From: Pseudevernia furfuracea | Lineage: Eukaryota; Ascomycota; Lecanoromycetes; Lecanorales; Parmeliaceae | Assembly (NCBI GenBank): GCA_022315425.1 | Contig: JAIUPT010000010.1 | Location: 992,001-1,056,000 of the forward strand | DNA: 64,000 bases | Reading direction: 5' to 3' | Shown: positions 33,484-44,013 of the stretch, one piece after another | Layout: each line of letters begins with the position of its first letter | How positions within the stretch are numbered: position 1 is the first letter of the stretch | Notes under the pieces: model-generated | The model's database searches: none | Told to the model about the DNA's origin: nothing | The model's input: the letters and a program-made list of their open reading frames with translations, nothing else | Program-made: the position numbers and the translations under genes

Positions 33484-34800
33484 CTATCGCACAGGCTTCT
33501 TTCCCTTCGAGTTGACACCTCCCAGAGCCTCTACAGCGCGGCGCAAAGAAGGAGGTGGTGTGTCTGCGAAGTGATATTTAAGGTCGTCATCGGGGAACTC
33601 TGGCTTCTCGTCAACTCCGCCGCCATAACGCTGCTTCGCCTCCACCAGAACAAGGTTGTTAGTATTCCTGCCCTCATATCTATTCGAGAGAGTCATCTTG
33701 TTCATCCACAACAGCAGTGAACGACGAGAATGCGATGACTTGAAACGTCGATTCTCGTTCTGGGCCCAGTTCATGTAGAGCTTGACTCGGGCGCCAAACA
33801 TTGATCAGACACCTTAATCAAAAGATCAGCTTCAAAGCATTAGACAATCATCACTCAAACTTCACTTACTCTTGAAGTAGAAATGTCATTCTTCATCAGT
33901 GCTGTCTGTCTCTAATATATCGACAGCATCATTGAAGAAATCGAAGACTCAAGCGAACGAACTCGAAGAGTATCGATCCGCAAATCAACGTATCAAAGGA
34001 GCTGCGGTATCAGTCGTCGCTAATGCGCCTGAATCATCTTTCTTGATGTAATCGGTAATCTTCATCTGTACATGTTCATTAGTCAACGAAACGGTCACAT
34101 CGATGATATACTTATTACCATGTTGGAGACGGATTTGATCTTTCAATTAATACTATTCCAGCTCAGACGTCTTCTGCTCTCAAGCCACTCCCAATCGTTT
34201 CGCTTGATGCCGTCGTCTCACACGTATCGAATGATGCTGGCCACCTTTTCTAAACTAAAGTCAATGAGGTAGACGATACGATAATGATACAAGAGGTCAT
34301 TGAACTTGGCTCTAATGTCGTCTGTCAACTGTGAAGAGCCTTGCATCAAGGATTTCGGGGATGTATCGTTGCGCTTGCGCTTTGATGTAGGCGTCTGAGG
34401 GCCCCGCTTGGAGCTCTCCGTCAGAATCTCTTCTTGACGTGCGATATCATCCAGTTCATCATCATCATCCCCTTTCAGAGTGCTATTGCTCTAGATATCC
34501 TAGATTAAGAAAATGCATCAAACCCAGTGCATCAATGCTTACTGCGCGTCTTTTCTTCGCAGTCTCTGACTTCTCAAATCTCACAGTCTCATTCACATCC
34601 TCCCCTCCCTCGCTCTCCTCTTCACCGCTAGAGAGAATGATTCGCTTATGATTAAGCTTCGCGCGTGATAAGGTATACGTTTTTGTTCTTTTCACAGGTT
34701 GTGAAGCTGTCTCAGGCTGGGACGTTGCTTTTCGCTTGTTTGTGCGCGGCGCAGGTTGAGAAGCTGTCTCAGGCTGGGACTTTGTGCGCTTTGCAACCAT
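33484..34800 (-). pseudogene. Accessory gene of the DNA transposon, unknown function (decayed)
   Basis: Starts with MVAKRTKSQPETASQPAPRT, a basic Gln/Pro/Ser-rich N-terminus with two near-identical SQPETASQP units. Exon 1 (34800-34543) splices through a GTAAGC...TAG intron of 52 bp to exon 2 (from 34490). Exon 2 stays open for 90 codons to a TGA at 34218. Coherent coding text continues beyond in pieces (for example IIDVTVSLTNEHVQMKITDY) with scattered TAG/TAA/TGA. The last exon (33801-33484) has MNWAQNENRRFKSSHSRRS and a Pro-rich end. The basic composition suggests DNA or RNA binding; the family is unknown. Exon joins after exon 2 are uncertain. Confidence 0.5.
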
Positions 34801-35019
34801 GTTTATTGAATTCTAATTGTTATATAATGAATGAATGTCTTTATTTGAAAAACGAGTGTATGCAGTAGAAAGAATCAGTGAGAAAGGGAAATCGATGAAA
34901 AACGTGCGGGGAAAAAGTAGATGGCGCAAATACGCTAGCAGGCGGATAGTTCGGATTTAGCGGATTTAGCGAAACTTGGAGATTTCAGCAATCCCCAGCA
35001 ATCCCCAAACCATCAAAGA

Positions 35020-35300
35020 ACTCGTCCGGTAACAACATCACCCCGTGCGATACTCGAGGTTTACACACCTGCATTATAGTCCAGACTGCTCTACAAGATG
35101 ACCCGAATGTTCAGAAGCCAGATCCAGACACCTATCCCTCGAGCGAGCAAGCCTCCCCCCAGGTCGAGCGCTCGACAGCAGGTCTGATTCTCAAGCCTCG
35201 GGGATTGATCCCTTTACAACAACAAGGCGTTTGTATAGTCAAAGGAGCATCAAGGAGGTACACTTGAAGCTGATGATATGAGATGTTAAAAGAGAGTGAA
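35020..35300 (+). repeat. Duplicated upstream segment, copy 1 (before the transposase gene)
   Basis: About 280 bp that align along their length with 39854-40140 (shared anchors ACTCGT-CG-TAACA near the start, CTGCATTAT, ATAAGATGACC/CAAGATGACC, and ATATGAGATG/ATAATGAGATG at the end). It sits about 470 bp before the transposase start; copy 2 sits about 360 bp before the small plus-strand gene. Confidence 0.65.
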
Positions 35301-35768
35301 CTATGTAGAAAATCAACTGCAGATTCTTTAAATCTAGGATAGTGATTTGGAGAGTGTGTTACTTCGAGTGTATGCCTTTTCTGCGACAAGGTATACAATA
35401 TAGAAGTGCTTCTCTCATTGTTTTATGCTTAGCAGACGTTGAGGTTCTGTATTACAGAAAGATTGAGCAGAGTAGATTCTCCGATTCTCTCATCTCTTAT
35501 AACAATGAGCATTTAATTAACAAATCACAGAAGGGTGTTGCACTTGCAAATCCATTGCCTTAAGATCTACGTCTTTAAGGCATCCCCAAACGTTCCTCTT
35601 TTGGCTGGGAGCCTCTCCGTATTCTCCGCATTCTCCAGAATTGAGCATCGCGTTGTACCTCCCTTCATATCTACAGCTCTTGTTCATTCATCGACTACAT
35701 CTATTCTACGATTCAGGATTATCAATTAATCGAATCGACGTTCTTCTGGTCTCTTGGTCTCACACACG

Positions 35769-38700
35769 ATGTCACGCAACATACGACTCTTTCAGTTCGC
35801 GAACCTGAAGCAACATGACAGAGTGCGCTCACATATCAACATCAGATCTGTTATTTTCCGAGGTATTCCTGCCGCAAAAAGACAGAGAATTGCAGCTAAT
35901 GAGGAGACTCAGATAGAATGGGAGGGAATGAACGAGACTGCATCTTTGAATTATCTGAAAAGAGATGATGTGGATGAATATCCCGATGCGCTGGAGACAG
36001 TCGCGGACAGCGAAACGAATGTTAGTATTCGATACGCTGTTTATATTCATTTTCTAATTAGTAATAAATTAGGATATTATTGCGGTAACAAATGATCTCT
36101 ACGATGCTGTAGAGAATGCTACACCTGATGATGATTTGAATCTCGCGCTGGACCAGGAAGAACCTGAAGACGCGAAGAACACAGATGATTTTCCACTGCC
36201 TGTATCACAGCCCTCAGCTCCCGCTTCTCCCGTGCTATCAGTATAAGACTTCGAGGATGATTTTGATGAGTTGGCGCTAGAACAGGATTTGGAGGAGCAG
36301 ACTACAAGCATGCCGTCATCATCAAGGCGCGCCTCTGTGATCGATCTATCTGAGGAAATCCCGCACAAGAGAGCCTCGGCAGAGCTCAAAACCTTCATCA
36401 TGGCGTTTGGTCTATGGTGTCAGGTCTCTGGGTTGAGTAGGCAAAGCTATCAGAGCTTGTTAGAGGTGTTTGACTTGTTAGAAGATCTGGAGACATTGAG
36501 GAACTTATCAAAGTCGATTTCTACGATCAAGAAATACGTCAAAGCGCAGCTATCACTTCTTAAACTACGACGTCAAGAAGTGACTGTAACGTTCAAGAAG
36601 TTACCTACTCAAGGTTCGAAGAGCGTCACTCAAGTCGGTCAAGAGGATGTCTACTTCTTTGATTCAGTTCATCTCTTTCAGACTGTGTTATCATCGACTG
36701 CCTTTCGTGCCAAAATGCATACTGGAATGGCTTATTTTGTGGACAAACTCGCAGAGCTCTATTATTCTATGGCTTGGGCCATGTCGATCAAAGCATGCTC
36801 TGGAGAATATGCGAGGAATCATGATAATACCTCTGTTATCTTTCCATTTGACACGGTTTATTATCGTTGCGGCAAGTTCAATTGCTATTGTTTGACTGCG
36901 GTAAATATCAACTTTCATCTTGACAGGATTCTCGCAGTCGGGAAAGATTATACCAGGACGGCATCTGCTTCAGGAATAATCAAGCTCATTATCAATCCTC
37001 TCTATTCGGTGGCTCGCTTTAAGATAGATCAATTAGATTATTCGATGTCTTCTCAATCTACGGCTAAAGAATTGTTTCTGTCGGAGAACGAATTTCATCA
37101 TGTCTTTCAAAATCAAATTGATTCTCTGGAAATGGGGATACATTACGATCATCGCTACGAAGGATCAAATACAGACCTGGGCAGAAGGTCATCTATCTAC
37201 AAAACCCGTTTTGTAGTAAGAAACATATACGATATTCAGATCAAATCAACGAACGTCTTACAACTCTGCTCTCCTTGTCGCGGGGAGTTAGAGCTAATAG
37301 CTCATGGTCGCCGTCGTCTTCTTGACTTCTCTAAGTCTTCTTGTATTGGTGTGTCTCTTCTTACTTTCATAGACGCATTCGGACTCTATCGTAACATGTA
37401 CAGATCAATCCTCGGGGTCTATGTTACTATTGCAGGGTTGAACTGGCGCGAGAGAAAGAGGAGAGCCAACGTTCTCTCGCTTGCTCTCGGACCTCATGGA
37501 AGCGAGTTCGCAGATATTATCAAGGTCATTGAGCCTGGGCTGGCGAAACTCAACGAAGGGGTCTTGATGGATATTAACGGAGTAGGGCACATGGTATGCG
37601 TTTATACAATGGCGTTTATTGGAGACATGAAGCAACAGATGTAAAATGCGGGGTTCGGTTCTCCTCTAGCAAATCGAGGCTGCGGGAAATGCCTGATCCC
37701 CAAGAAACACAGGCCTGATTTGACATTCAACATCAAACTCAATGGTCGATTTCACTGGAGAGTCTTGCATGAGAGAATCAAAGCCGAATCCTCGTCTAAT
37801 TCAGTCAATTACTTGAAGGCACTCGGAATGAGCTTGAAGCAAACTCCCCTGGTTGGAATCTCACCCTCTTTAGATATTATCAGAAGCAATCTCACTGATC
37901 CAGCACATTCAGAGTTCGCAGGCATTGCGAAACAGGCACAGTATTGCCTCATTGATGTCATCCTGACCCAAGACGCCCTCATCGCATATGCCGTCGAGCT
38001 GAGGCACTTTTCTTTCCCTCCCACATGGGGTAGACTTCAGTCATCGATCTATCATCTGAAGAGCTACGGAATGCAGGAGTGCGCTCGTCTCTTTATCATT
38101 ACATTCATACTTCTACGAATCTGGCTGGAAGAACGATGGGTGCAACCGCTCTTTCTCAAGGCTGTTGAATCTACGATATGCCCGGCTTCTTATCTTGATG
38201 CGATAGACTCAATTGTATAGTGTTATGCCTTCATGGCGAAGAGCAACACTGTCATTCTGTCACATAGCATGACCAACGAAGACAGGGCAAACATGGCTAC
38301 TGTGTTGCGCCAATCAAGGAAGTCATTTCAAAGGCTGTTTCAATGTGCTGCTCTCGCCGCGTCTTTCGAGTTCAGGCATGGAGAGAGACCTATTTCATCA
38401 AGAGATATAACGCCAACAGCATCACGACAAGGATCCGAGGAGGTTGATACATTTGAAGATCGTGAGATATAGGAGATGGGGCGCTCAGAGTATGAGGATC
38501 TGGCGGAGTCTTTTACTGTAATAGGCACGGTATTCAAGAAAGCGGCAGCCTTCAGAGCTTTCATGGGAAGGCCGAATGTACATGCTGGGCTGCATTTTAT
38601 AGAAGTTGTCTGGGAATATGCTACTTCGAACAACCTTGTGACCTTTGCTGGGGAAGATAAGCATCGGTGAGAAGAGATCGTTTCTATTGCTATCATACTC

Positions 38701-39677
38701 TGCTAATTCAATCATCTAGAGACTTCAAAGCCTCAGTCTTACACACAAATCATCGCGACGTTATCAAGGTTCTATTGTCGAAGGAAAGCGTTTATCAAAC
38801 GCTTAGATTTGTGGTCGCTGGTTCCGTATAACACTCTGAGCCAAGACTAAGTACAGAGCTGCAGAGAATCCATGCTCAATGCTCAACACTGCTGGAGAAA
38901 TTGCTACCGTTCTCTGAGAGAGAACAGGATGACTCGGAGACTGAGTCGAGACTGACGATCTCGAGCGACGAATTGCACGAGAAGTCGACTGCCTTGAATT
39001 GTATCGACAGGAGCTATGTGAGAGAAATGGACTGGTCGCTATGATCTGCGAACCTTGGCTTCGACGATCCATTTATAATGATGCTACAATATGCATACGA
39101 AGTTGATTACAATGAGCTCAACGTGACATTGCCTCGAGGTGCTGGACTGCAATGGTGCGAAAAGCTGAGCTTTATAGACAGGTTAGTTCTAATTCTAACT
39201 CTCTCTCAACTTGCTCTCTTTCCGCTCCTCGACGTTGTTCTTTCGCTCGATTAGATACTTGTATTAGATGCTCTTTACCCGTGAGATTGTAACAGTACAG
39301 ATATCTAACGGCTGCACTACAGGGAATCCGAGCATCGAATCGTGTTTAAGATTGATGATTTCATCTCGATTAGAGCTCAGAGACTTGCGAGACTGGACGG
39401 GGTGTTTCTACATCAGCTCTCCCGGGGGCAAATCAAGCTGTTTGCTCGAGTCACTATGGTAGAGGACTTTCGTAACCCTCGAGTTGATTCTGTTCTAGGC
39501 GCTTCCTATCTTAAGCTATCTACTTTAATAGATGTTGTGGGACTTTCAAGTATCGGGAGTAAGAAACACTATATGTTGCATGTTAAACGCATAGAGCAGC
39601 TTGATGGGACTCAGCGATTGATTCGGGGAGGAACGATCTTGCTTCTCAATTCTAACTACGATATTCAATTCATGTAA
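35769..39677 (+). pseudogene. Transposase of the 10.3-kb element (CMC/Plavaka-like pattern), six nonsense mutations
   Basis: Exons 35769-36020, 36073-38666, 38720-39181 and 39323-39677 join in frame to 1,221 codons; all introns have GT/AG ends. Six stops interrupt it: TAA 36244, TAA 37642, TAG 38218, TAG 38470, TAA 38829, TGA 39042. All can derive from Gln or Arg codons by one C-to-T change. Recognisable blocks are FIDAFGLYRNMYRSILGVY, RRANVLSLALGPHGSEF, FIGDMKQQM followed after the stop by NAGFGSP, a Cys pair GCGKCLI, DPAHSEFAGI and FPPTWGRLQSSIYHLKSYGM. This block order is that of the large fungal transposase-domain proteins I associate with Plavaka-like CACTA relatives. The superfamily is from memory and should be searched. 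Acidic residues in FIDAFG and IGDM are candidate catalytic positions. Confidence 0.82.
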
Positions 39678-39853
39678 ATTATATATATAAGCTATCCTTT
39701 TCATGTTACAGCAGTTGATTTTCTTGTCTCGGTTCCCCGCTCTATTTTTTGTTGGGATGTGCGAGGTGCCTTGACTCTTGACATTCCAGCATTTTCAAAA
39801 ATCTTGGCAATTCTTGGCATTGTGACTTAGCGGATTTCGAGAAGACAGGTGTT

Positions 39854-40140
39854 ACTCGTTCGATAACATCGTCACCTCAAGCGATACTTAAGATCTATAT
39901 ATCTGCATTATGACTCGAACGATATTATAAGATGACCTCAGAAGTAAGAAGTCAATCTCAGCAGATGATCTCTCACACGAACAAATGCAGTTCGAAAGAT
40001 CGAGCTCACACTTTAAGAGTCGATCTTAGACAACTCTCTCGATCGGGGTCTTAAGCCTCGAGGTTATGCAAGTTACTGTGCTATTCAAGGACATCGAAGA
40101 ACGATAACTCGAAGCAGATATAATGAGATGATCGAGAGAT
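39854..40140 (+). repeat. Duplicated upstream segment, copy 2 (before the small gene)
   Basis: Homologous to 35020-35300 in the same orientation but more C-to-T mutated. Its position before a second plus-strand gene suggests that the duplication carries promoter or regulatory sequence. Confidence 0.6.
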
Positions 40141-40502
40141 ATGTGAGGGTCGAGATCGAGGTCTTGAGCCTCGAGACCTTGAGTGATATGATTTGAAGAG
40201 TGGGATGAATCGAGTAAGCGAATTTCAGCTTTTAAAGAATAGAATGTGATATGCTAATGCGATTGCGATGTGCTAATGCGATTGTGATATGTAGACAAGC
40301 GGGAGGAAGGATTCTTCGCATCTCTTATCATTGACGACGGTGAGTATTCTTTAGCACAAGGCTTGGGGATTGATTGCTAACGGTGTTGACAATGGGACGA
40401 CATTACCATAGGCCCCATGATCTCAATTCTTTTTCGAAGCTGGTCTTGTATTTTCTACCTCTCTCGAGTCTCTCCAGTCTCTCAGCTTTCTCTAACTATG
40501 CC

Positions 40503-40820
40503 ATGGACTAGGTATTCTTTGATGCATTCATCATCCGCACAGACCTTGTTTATATCGCGACAATACAGCCTGTGATTCCAGGTCAGTTCATCAAGTTCCC
40601 AGGCTTCGATTTGGGTGCTGACCTAGTACCGCCAACGACGAGCTACAGGATCCTTCCCTCACATCGCGTAACTAAGTAAGCCATATCTGCAGACCATTCT
40701 CAGACGTTATCTTTGATGGCTGCGATAGAATGTTATTATGCGGCAGGCAATGCGCAGGGTACCGGGGCAGGCGGCATCATGGAGAAAAGTTCGAACTTTG
40801 CGAGACTTGAACGTGAATAG
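40503..40820 (+). pseudogene. Small decayed gene downstream of the transposase
   Basis: A 106-codon frame starting ATG GAC TAG, so it is broken at codon 3. It then reads VFFDAFIIRTDLVYIATIQP and on through GFDLGADLVPPTTSYRILPS, a second TAA, and a Gly-rich end (AGNAQGTGAGGIMEKSSNF). Codon use and coherent text suggest former coding, but the family is unknown. A GTAAGCCAT near 40675 might instead be a splice donor. Confidence 0.4.
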
Positions 40821-41339
40821 ATGAAAAGATGTAAGCCTTCTCACATCAAAAAACAAGACAAGAGCAGCAAGACGATGCATCTAATGAGAGATATAGATTA
40901 AAATATTGAATTTTGATACGTGATGTTGTCTTAAAGTAAGTAGCGGCGTTCTCTGACGTCTAGTCTCGGCTGCTGCGTTAGATGATGAATATTTACTAAA
41001 CTTGACTAGGCAAGAAAGACGACATGTTGACATATAACACATTTTTCTCAACTTCAATCAAGCCGATTAATACCCTCTCTTCTGATGTGCGCTGTACAAA
41101 GGCTGACATAACGACTTGATTTCAGGCTCTTAAGGATTATCAAGAGAAGCCAATCAACAGTGTCGACGAGTCGAATAACTTGAACAAGGATTGCGCGACT
41201 CAGTCCAATAGATCGAGCCCAGGAGGAGTGCATTTCCTGTCTTAAGGGGAATTCAAGAGACGATTGTGAGTCTATGCTATGACAAGAGCGCGTGTGAAGT
41301 TGTTGCAGAGGTTATGTATTTTAATCGACAGCTTGCTTC

Positions 41340-41385
41340 TTGCTGCTGTTGCTGCTGTTGCTGCTGTTGCTGCTGTTGCTGATGT

Positions 41386-41436
<51 letters not shown>
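41340..41436. repeat. CTG/GTT trinucleotide microsatellite
   Basis: An uninterrupted run of CTG and GTT triplets: irregular (GCTGCTGTT) units on the left and pure CTG for about the last 13 units. Frames through it give poly-Ala or poly-Leu artefacts, not genes. Confidence 0.9.
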
Positions 41437-41437
<1 letters not shown>

Positions 41438-41619
41438 AAAGGATTATTTGACGTGTCATGTAGTATTGGCACATCGATATCTACTTGTTAAGTACGGGCG
41501 CAAAGGAGTAGAGGTAAAAGCTGGAGTAATTATTTCGCTGCGCATTAAGTTAGTCTATGTAATTACTTCTATAGTTAAGTAAAGGAATGTCAATGTTGTG
41601 TTGTTGGAAAATTGATTTG

Positions 41620-41870
41620 GCTTCAATGGGGAGTCAGTGGAAAATCAATGGAGGGTCAATGGAGGATCAATGGTCCGTCAATGTCAACTTCGCCCAAACG
41701 ATCAATATGTTATAATATGTAGTTGAGTTCAATGGGCGGTTGCTCGTGTTGGTACATTAGTCATAATGTACATTCTGACCAATCTACAATTGCGCATAAT
41801 CTGACGTCCTGGCAAATTAGTCAAAAAGGTACATTTGGGTCAACCTGCCATTGCGCGTAATTCGGTGTGT
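41620..41870 (+). repeat. Right subterminal repeats of the DNA transposon
   Basis: 41620-41690 holds at least five TCAATGG-type words, as at the left end and in the same direct orientation. 41756-41865 holds two ~50-bp direct repeats (ATTAGTCA...GTACATT...CAATTGCGCATAAT). The rest of 40821-41619 holds only the CTG tract and no gene. Confidence 0.6.
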
Positions 41871-41963
41871 AGTCGCTATTATGCAGTTCGTAACATTGGA
41901 CGCAATGGTATATCTACCTGCCATAGATGGAAAATTCCGGCTTATACTGGCACCGGTAAGGTA

Positions 41964-43100
41964 ATTTGATAGATTTGAAATCGTATAATTATGATATAAC
42001 TTGAGATAAGCTTCGTTTTTCTTCTTGAGATTTAGTGCTTGATACTTAGTGTCGTACTTCGCTTTCATGAAGATAGACGTAAATGTTATAACATTATTCG
42101 ACTTTTTTCGTTTGATCAAGCGAAGCTAACGAAAGACTTTTTTAAATAGTTTTAAGTTATAAAGAAGTAGACTAATAACGTCGTTAACTTTAAATTTATA
42201 ATATAACTTATTAAGTGTTAGATTAATGACGTTACTTAAAGAATTTTTAATAATAGTCTAAATATATAATAAGATTTCGTTTCACTCGATCTCGAAATTG
42301 ACAAAGAGATGAAATCGTAAGACTATTTCGACAGTCTGATTAATACGCTTAGATTATTCGTTCATCTGAGAATAATAGACAGTGAAGATTAAAAACTTAA
42401 TATTTAATTTATCAAAGATTTTCTTTTAAAAGACGAATATGAAGCGTGTATCTCTATCATTAATAATACTTCTTGATACATTTTAGTTATGTTATAACAG
42501 TGCTTAAAGTATTACTTCGATTCATTACGAAGCGAATTAGATCTCCTTGTTTGATATAATAAGATTTCGTTTAATAGTCTTATATATTATAATAAGCAGA
42601 CAATCGTTTTCTATTTTAATAAAAGATAGTGTAACGATGAAATTCATTGCGATGATATGAAAAGAAATAAATAAAGTAGTGATCGAAACGAGTGAGTTAT
42701 AAGACTTATATTTCTTAGTCTGATTTAGTTGATAAGCGAGATAGTGTGTTATGTAAATACGCAGATTTTTAAATAGATATCGAATAAATACTATATGCGA
42801 TAGTCTATCGTGACATCTGTGATAATCTTTATGATTGAAAAGATTATATACTTATTTAAACAACTTTTGCTTCATAGAAGATAAGATGTAAAAACGTTAT
42901 TTATCTTCGTTATTAATGTGATAGATGAGTCTCTCTTATAACACAAATAATATTCTTGATATATTCGATTCTATTCGAGTAGTAGACTTGTCTTTTGCAG
43001 AAGACTTTAACGTTATTTGAATAATAGATTCGTCTTCTGCGAAAGAGTTCGCTATTTTTATAATAGATTCGTCTTTCGCGAAAGAATTTATTTTAGACTC
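41964..43100 (-). pseudogene. Ty3/gypsy remains, proximal part (integrase region)
   Basis: The minus-strand translation near 42119 reads FMKAKYDTKYQALNLKK and AYLKLYHNYTISNLSN, the pattern of gypsy Pol after the integrase core (intact: KYD-KH-PL-LKPGDKVYLRLH-GY-LP). Further right the sequence is AT-rich and too mutated to follow. It continues at 31636 after removal of the DNA transposon. Repeated TCTTCTGCGAAAGA words lie at 42970-43090. Confidence 0.6.
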
Positions 43101-43102
43101 TA

Positions 43103-43201
43103 CCTTAAGGGGGGCAGGTGAATCGGGAATGTTCGGCTAACCTTCCTTGCTCAGCAAGTAGAGAAGAATATGTCACTAACATAAGTATAATGCGCCATTA
43201 A
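43103..43201 (+). mobile_element. Left-end fragment of a second copy of the DNA transposon family
   Basis: CCTTAAGGGGGGCAGG and the following 80 bp match the left end at 31637 (for example CGGCTAACCTTCCT). It is preceded by TA and cut at 43202 by a copia LTR. The remainder of that copy is not in the window. Confidence 0.75.
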
Positions 43202-43616
43202 TGTCAAGAATAGGTGGTAGAACACTTAGTTGTTAACTATAGAATGCTACGAGAGTAAAGAGCGACTATGAGGATGCGCCTTAGCGCATCACGTGACCCG
43301 AATTTTGACACTCCCCTTCGCTCGCATACTCAAAAATACGAAAACACGATTTTCGCACTTCGCGACGCAAAAAACCTCAATCGGGTTAGCGCGAAATCCG
43401 GTTCACAAAAGTGAAGAAACCAAGTTCTGAAAACGACTATGTCAAATTCGAAGACATGTAAAAATCCGTTCTGGTCCTTCATACAAAACTTCCATTTTCC
43501 GGAAAAAGGCGGTTTTTTGAAAGTTTTCTTTGAAATAGACCTGGTGCACACCAAATTTCTACCAAAACGAGGTCGGTGAATACATGAGGGGGTGGAACAA
43601 GAAGCAGTGGAAGAAA

Positions 43617-43925
43617 AACTCATGACTGGCTGCAGCAGCGGCCGGGCGTGTGATAGCGACGAAATTCAGCGCTGAGGCGCCGAACGAGACCTGAACGAGG
43701 CCCGAGAGTATAACATCCATTCAGAGGTCATGGTGGTAAACCGAATAAGGGCGACACGTCAGCGACAGTTGCGGCAGTTCAAGAATAAGTATATGAGATT
43801 CGAAAGAGGCTGAGGGTTTGATAGACGTCTTCTCTGAAGTCGACAACTTCGAATTGAAGTAAGAAGACGCTGAAATAAGACGTCGAAAAGATGCTGAGAA
43901 TTTGAGACAAGAGACATCGAAAGAA
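43617..43925 (-). other. Extra GC-richer segment in the 3' region of copia C
   Basis: About 309 bp with no counterpart in copies B and E, bounded by GAAGAA/GAAAGAA. The part around 43620-43790 shows far less C-to-T decay than its surroundings. It may be an insertion specific to C or sequence lost from the others; no coding frame is recognised. Confidence 0.55.
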
Positions 43926-44013
43926 TACTAAAGATTTGACGTTCATAGATAAGGTGAATAGCGTCACTTCTCTGAAACTAACGACTTTAGATTAGAAGCA
44001 AGAGCGCTGAGAA

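Larger units (their letters stand above)
31637..41961 (+). mobile_element. 10.3-kb DNA transposon with TA target duplication, inserted in gypsy
   Basis: The left end CCTTAAGGGGGTCAGG and the right end (inverted: CCTTACCGGTGCCAG) form imperfect ~28-bp inverted repeats, flanked by TA on both sides (31635-31636, 41962-41963). Removing the element and one TA rebuilds the gypsy codons for SNYKLSQ, matching another gypsy fragment at about 60030. Inside are a minus-strand accessory gene (33484-34800), a large plus-strand transposase gene (35769-39677), a small plus-strand gene (40503-40820), a duplicated upstream segment and subterminal repeats. Base composition is nearer to genes than to the surrounding elements, so it is a later arrival, but its genes carry C-to-T nonsense codons. 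Confidence 0.85.

Noticed and set aside
41272..41582. Poly-Ala and poly-Leu frames
   Set aside because: CTG microsatellite artefacts.
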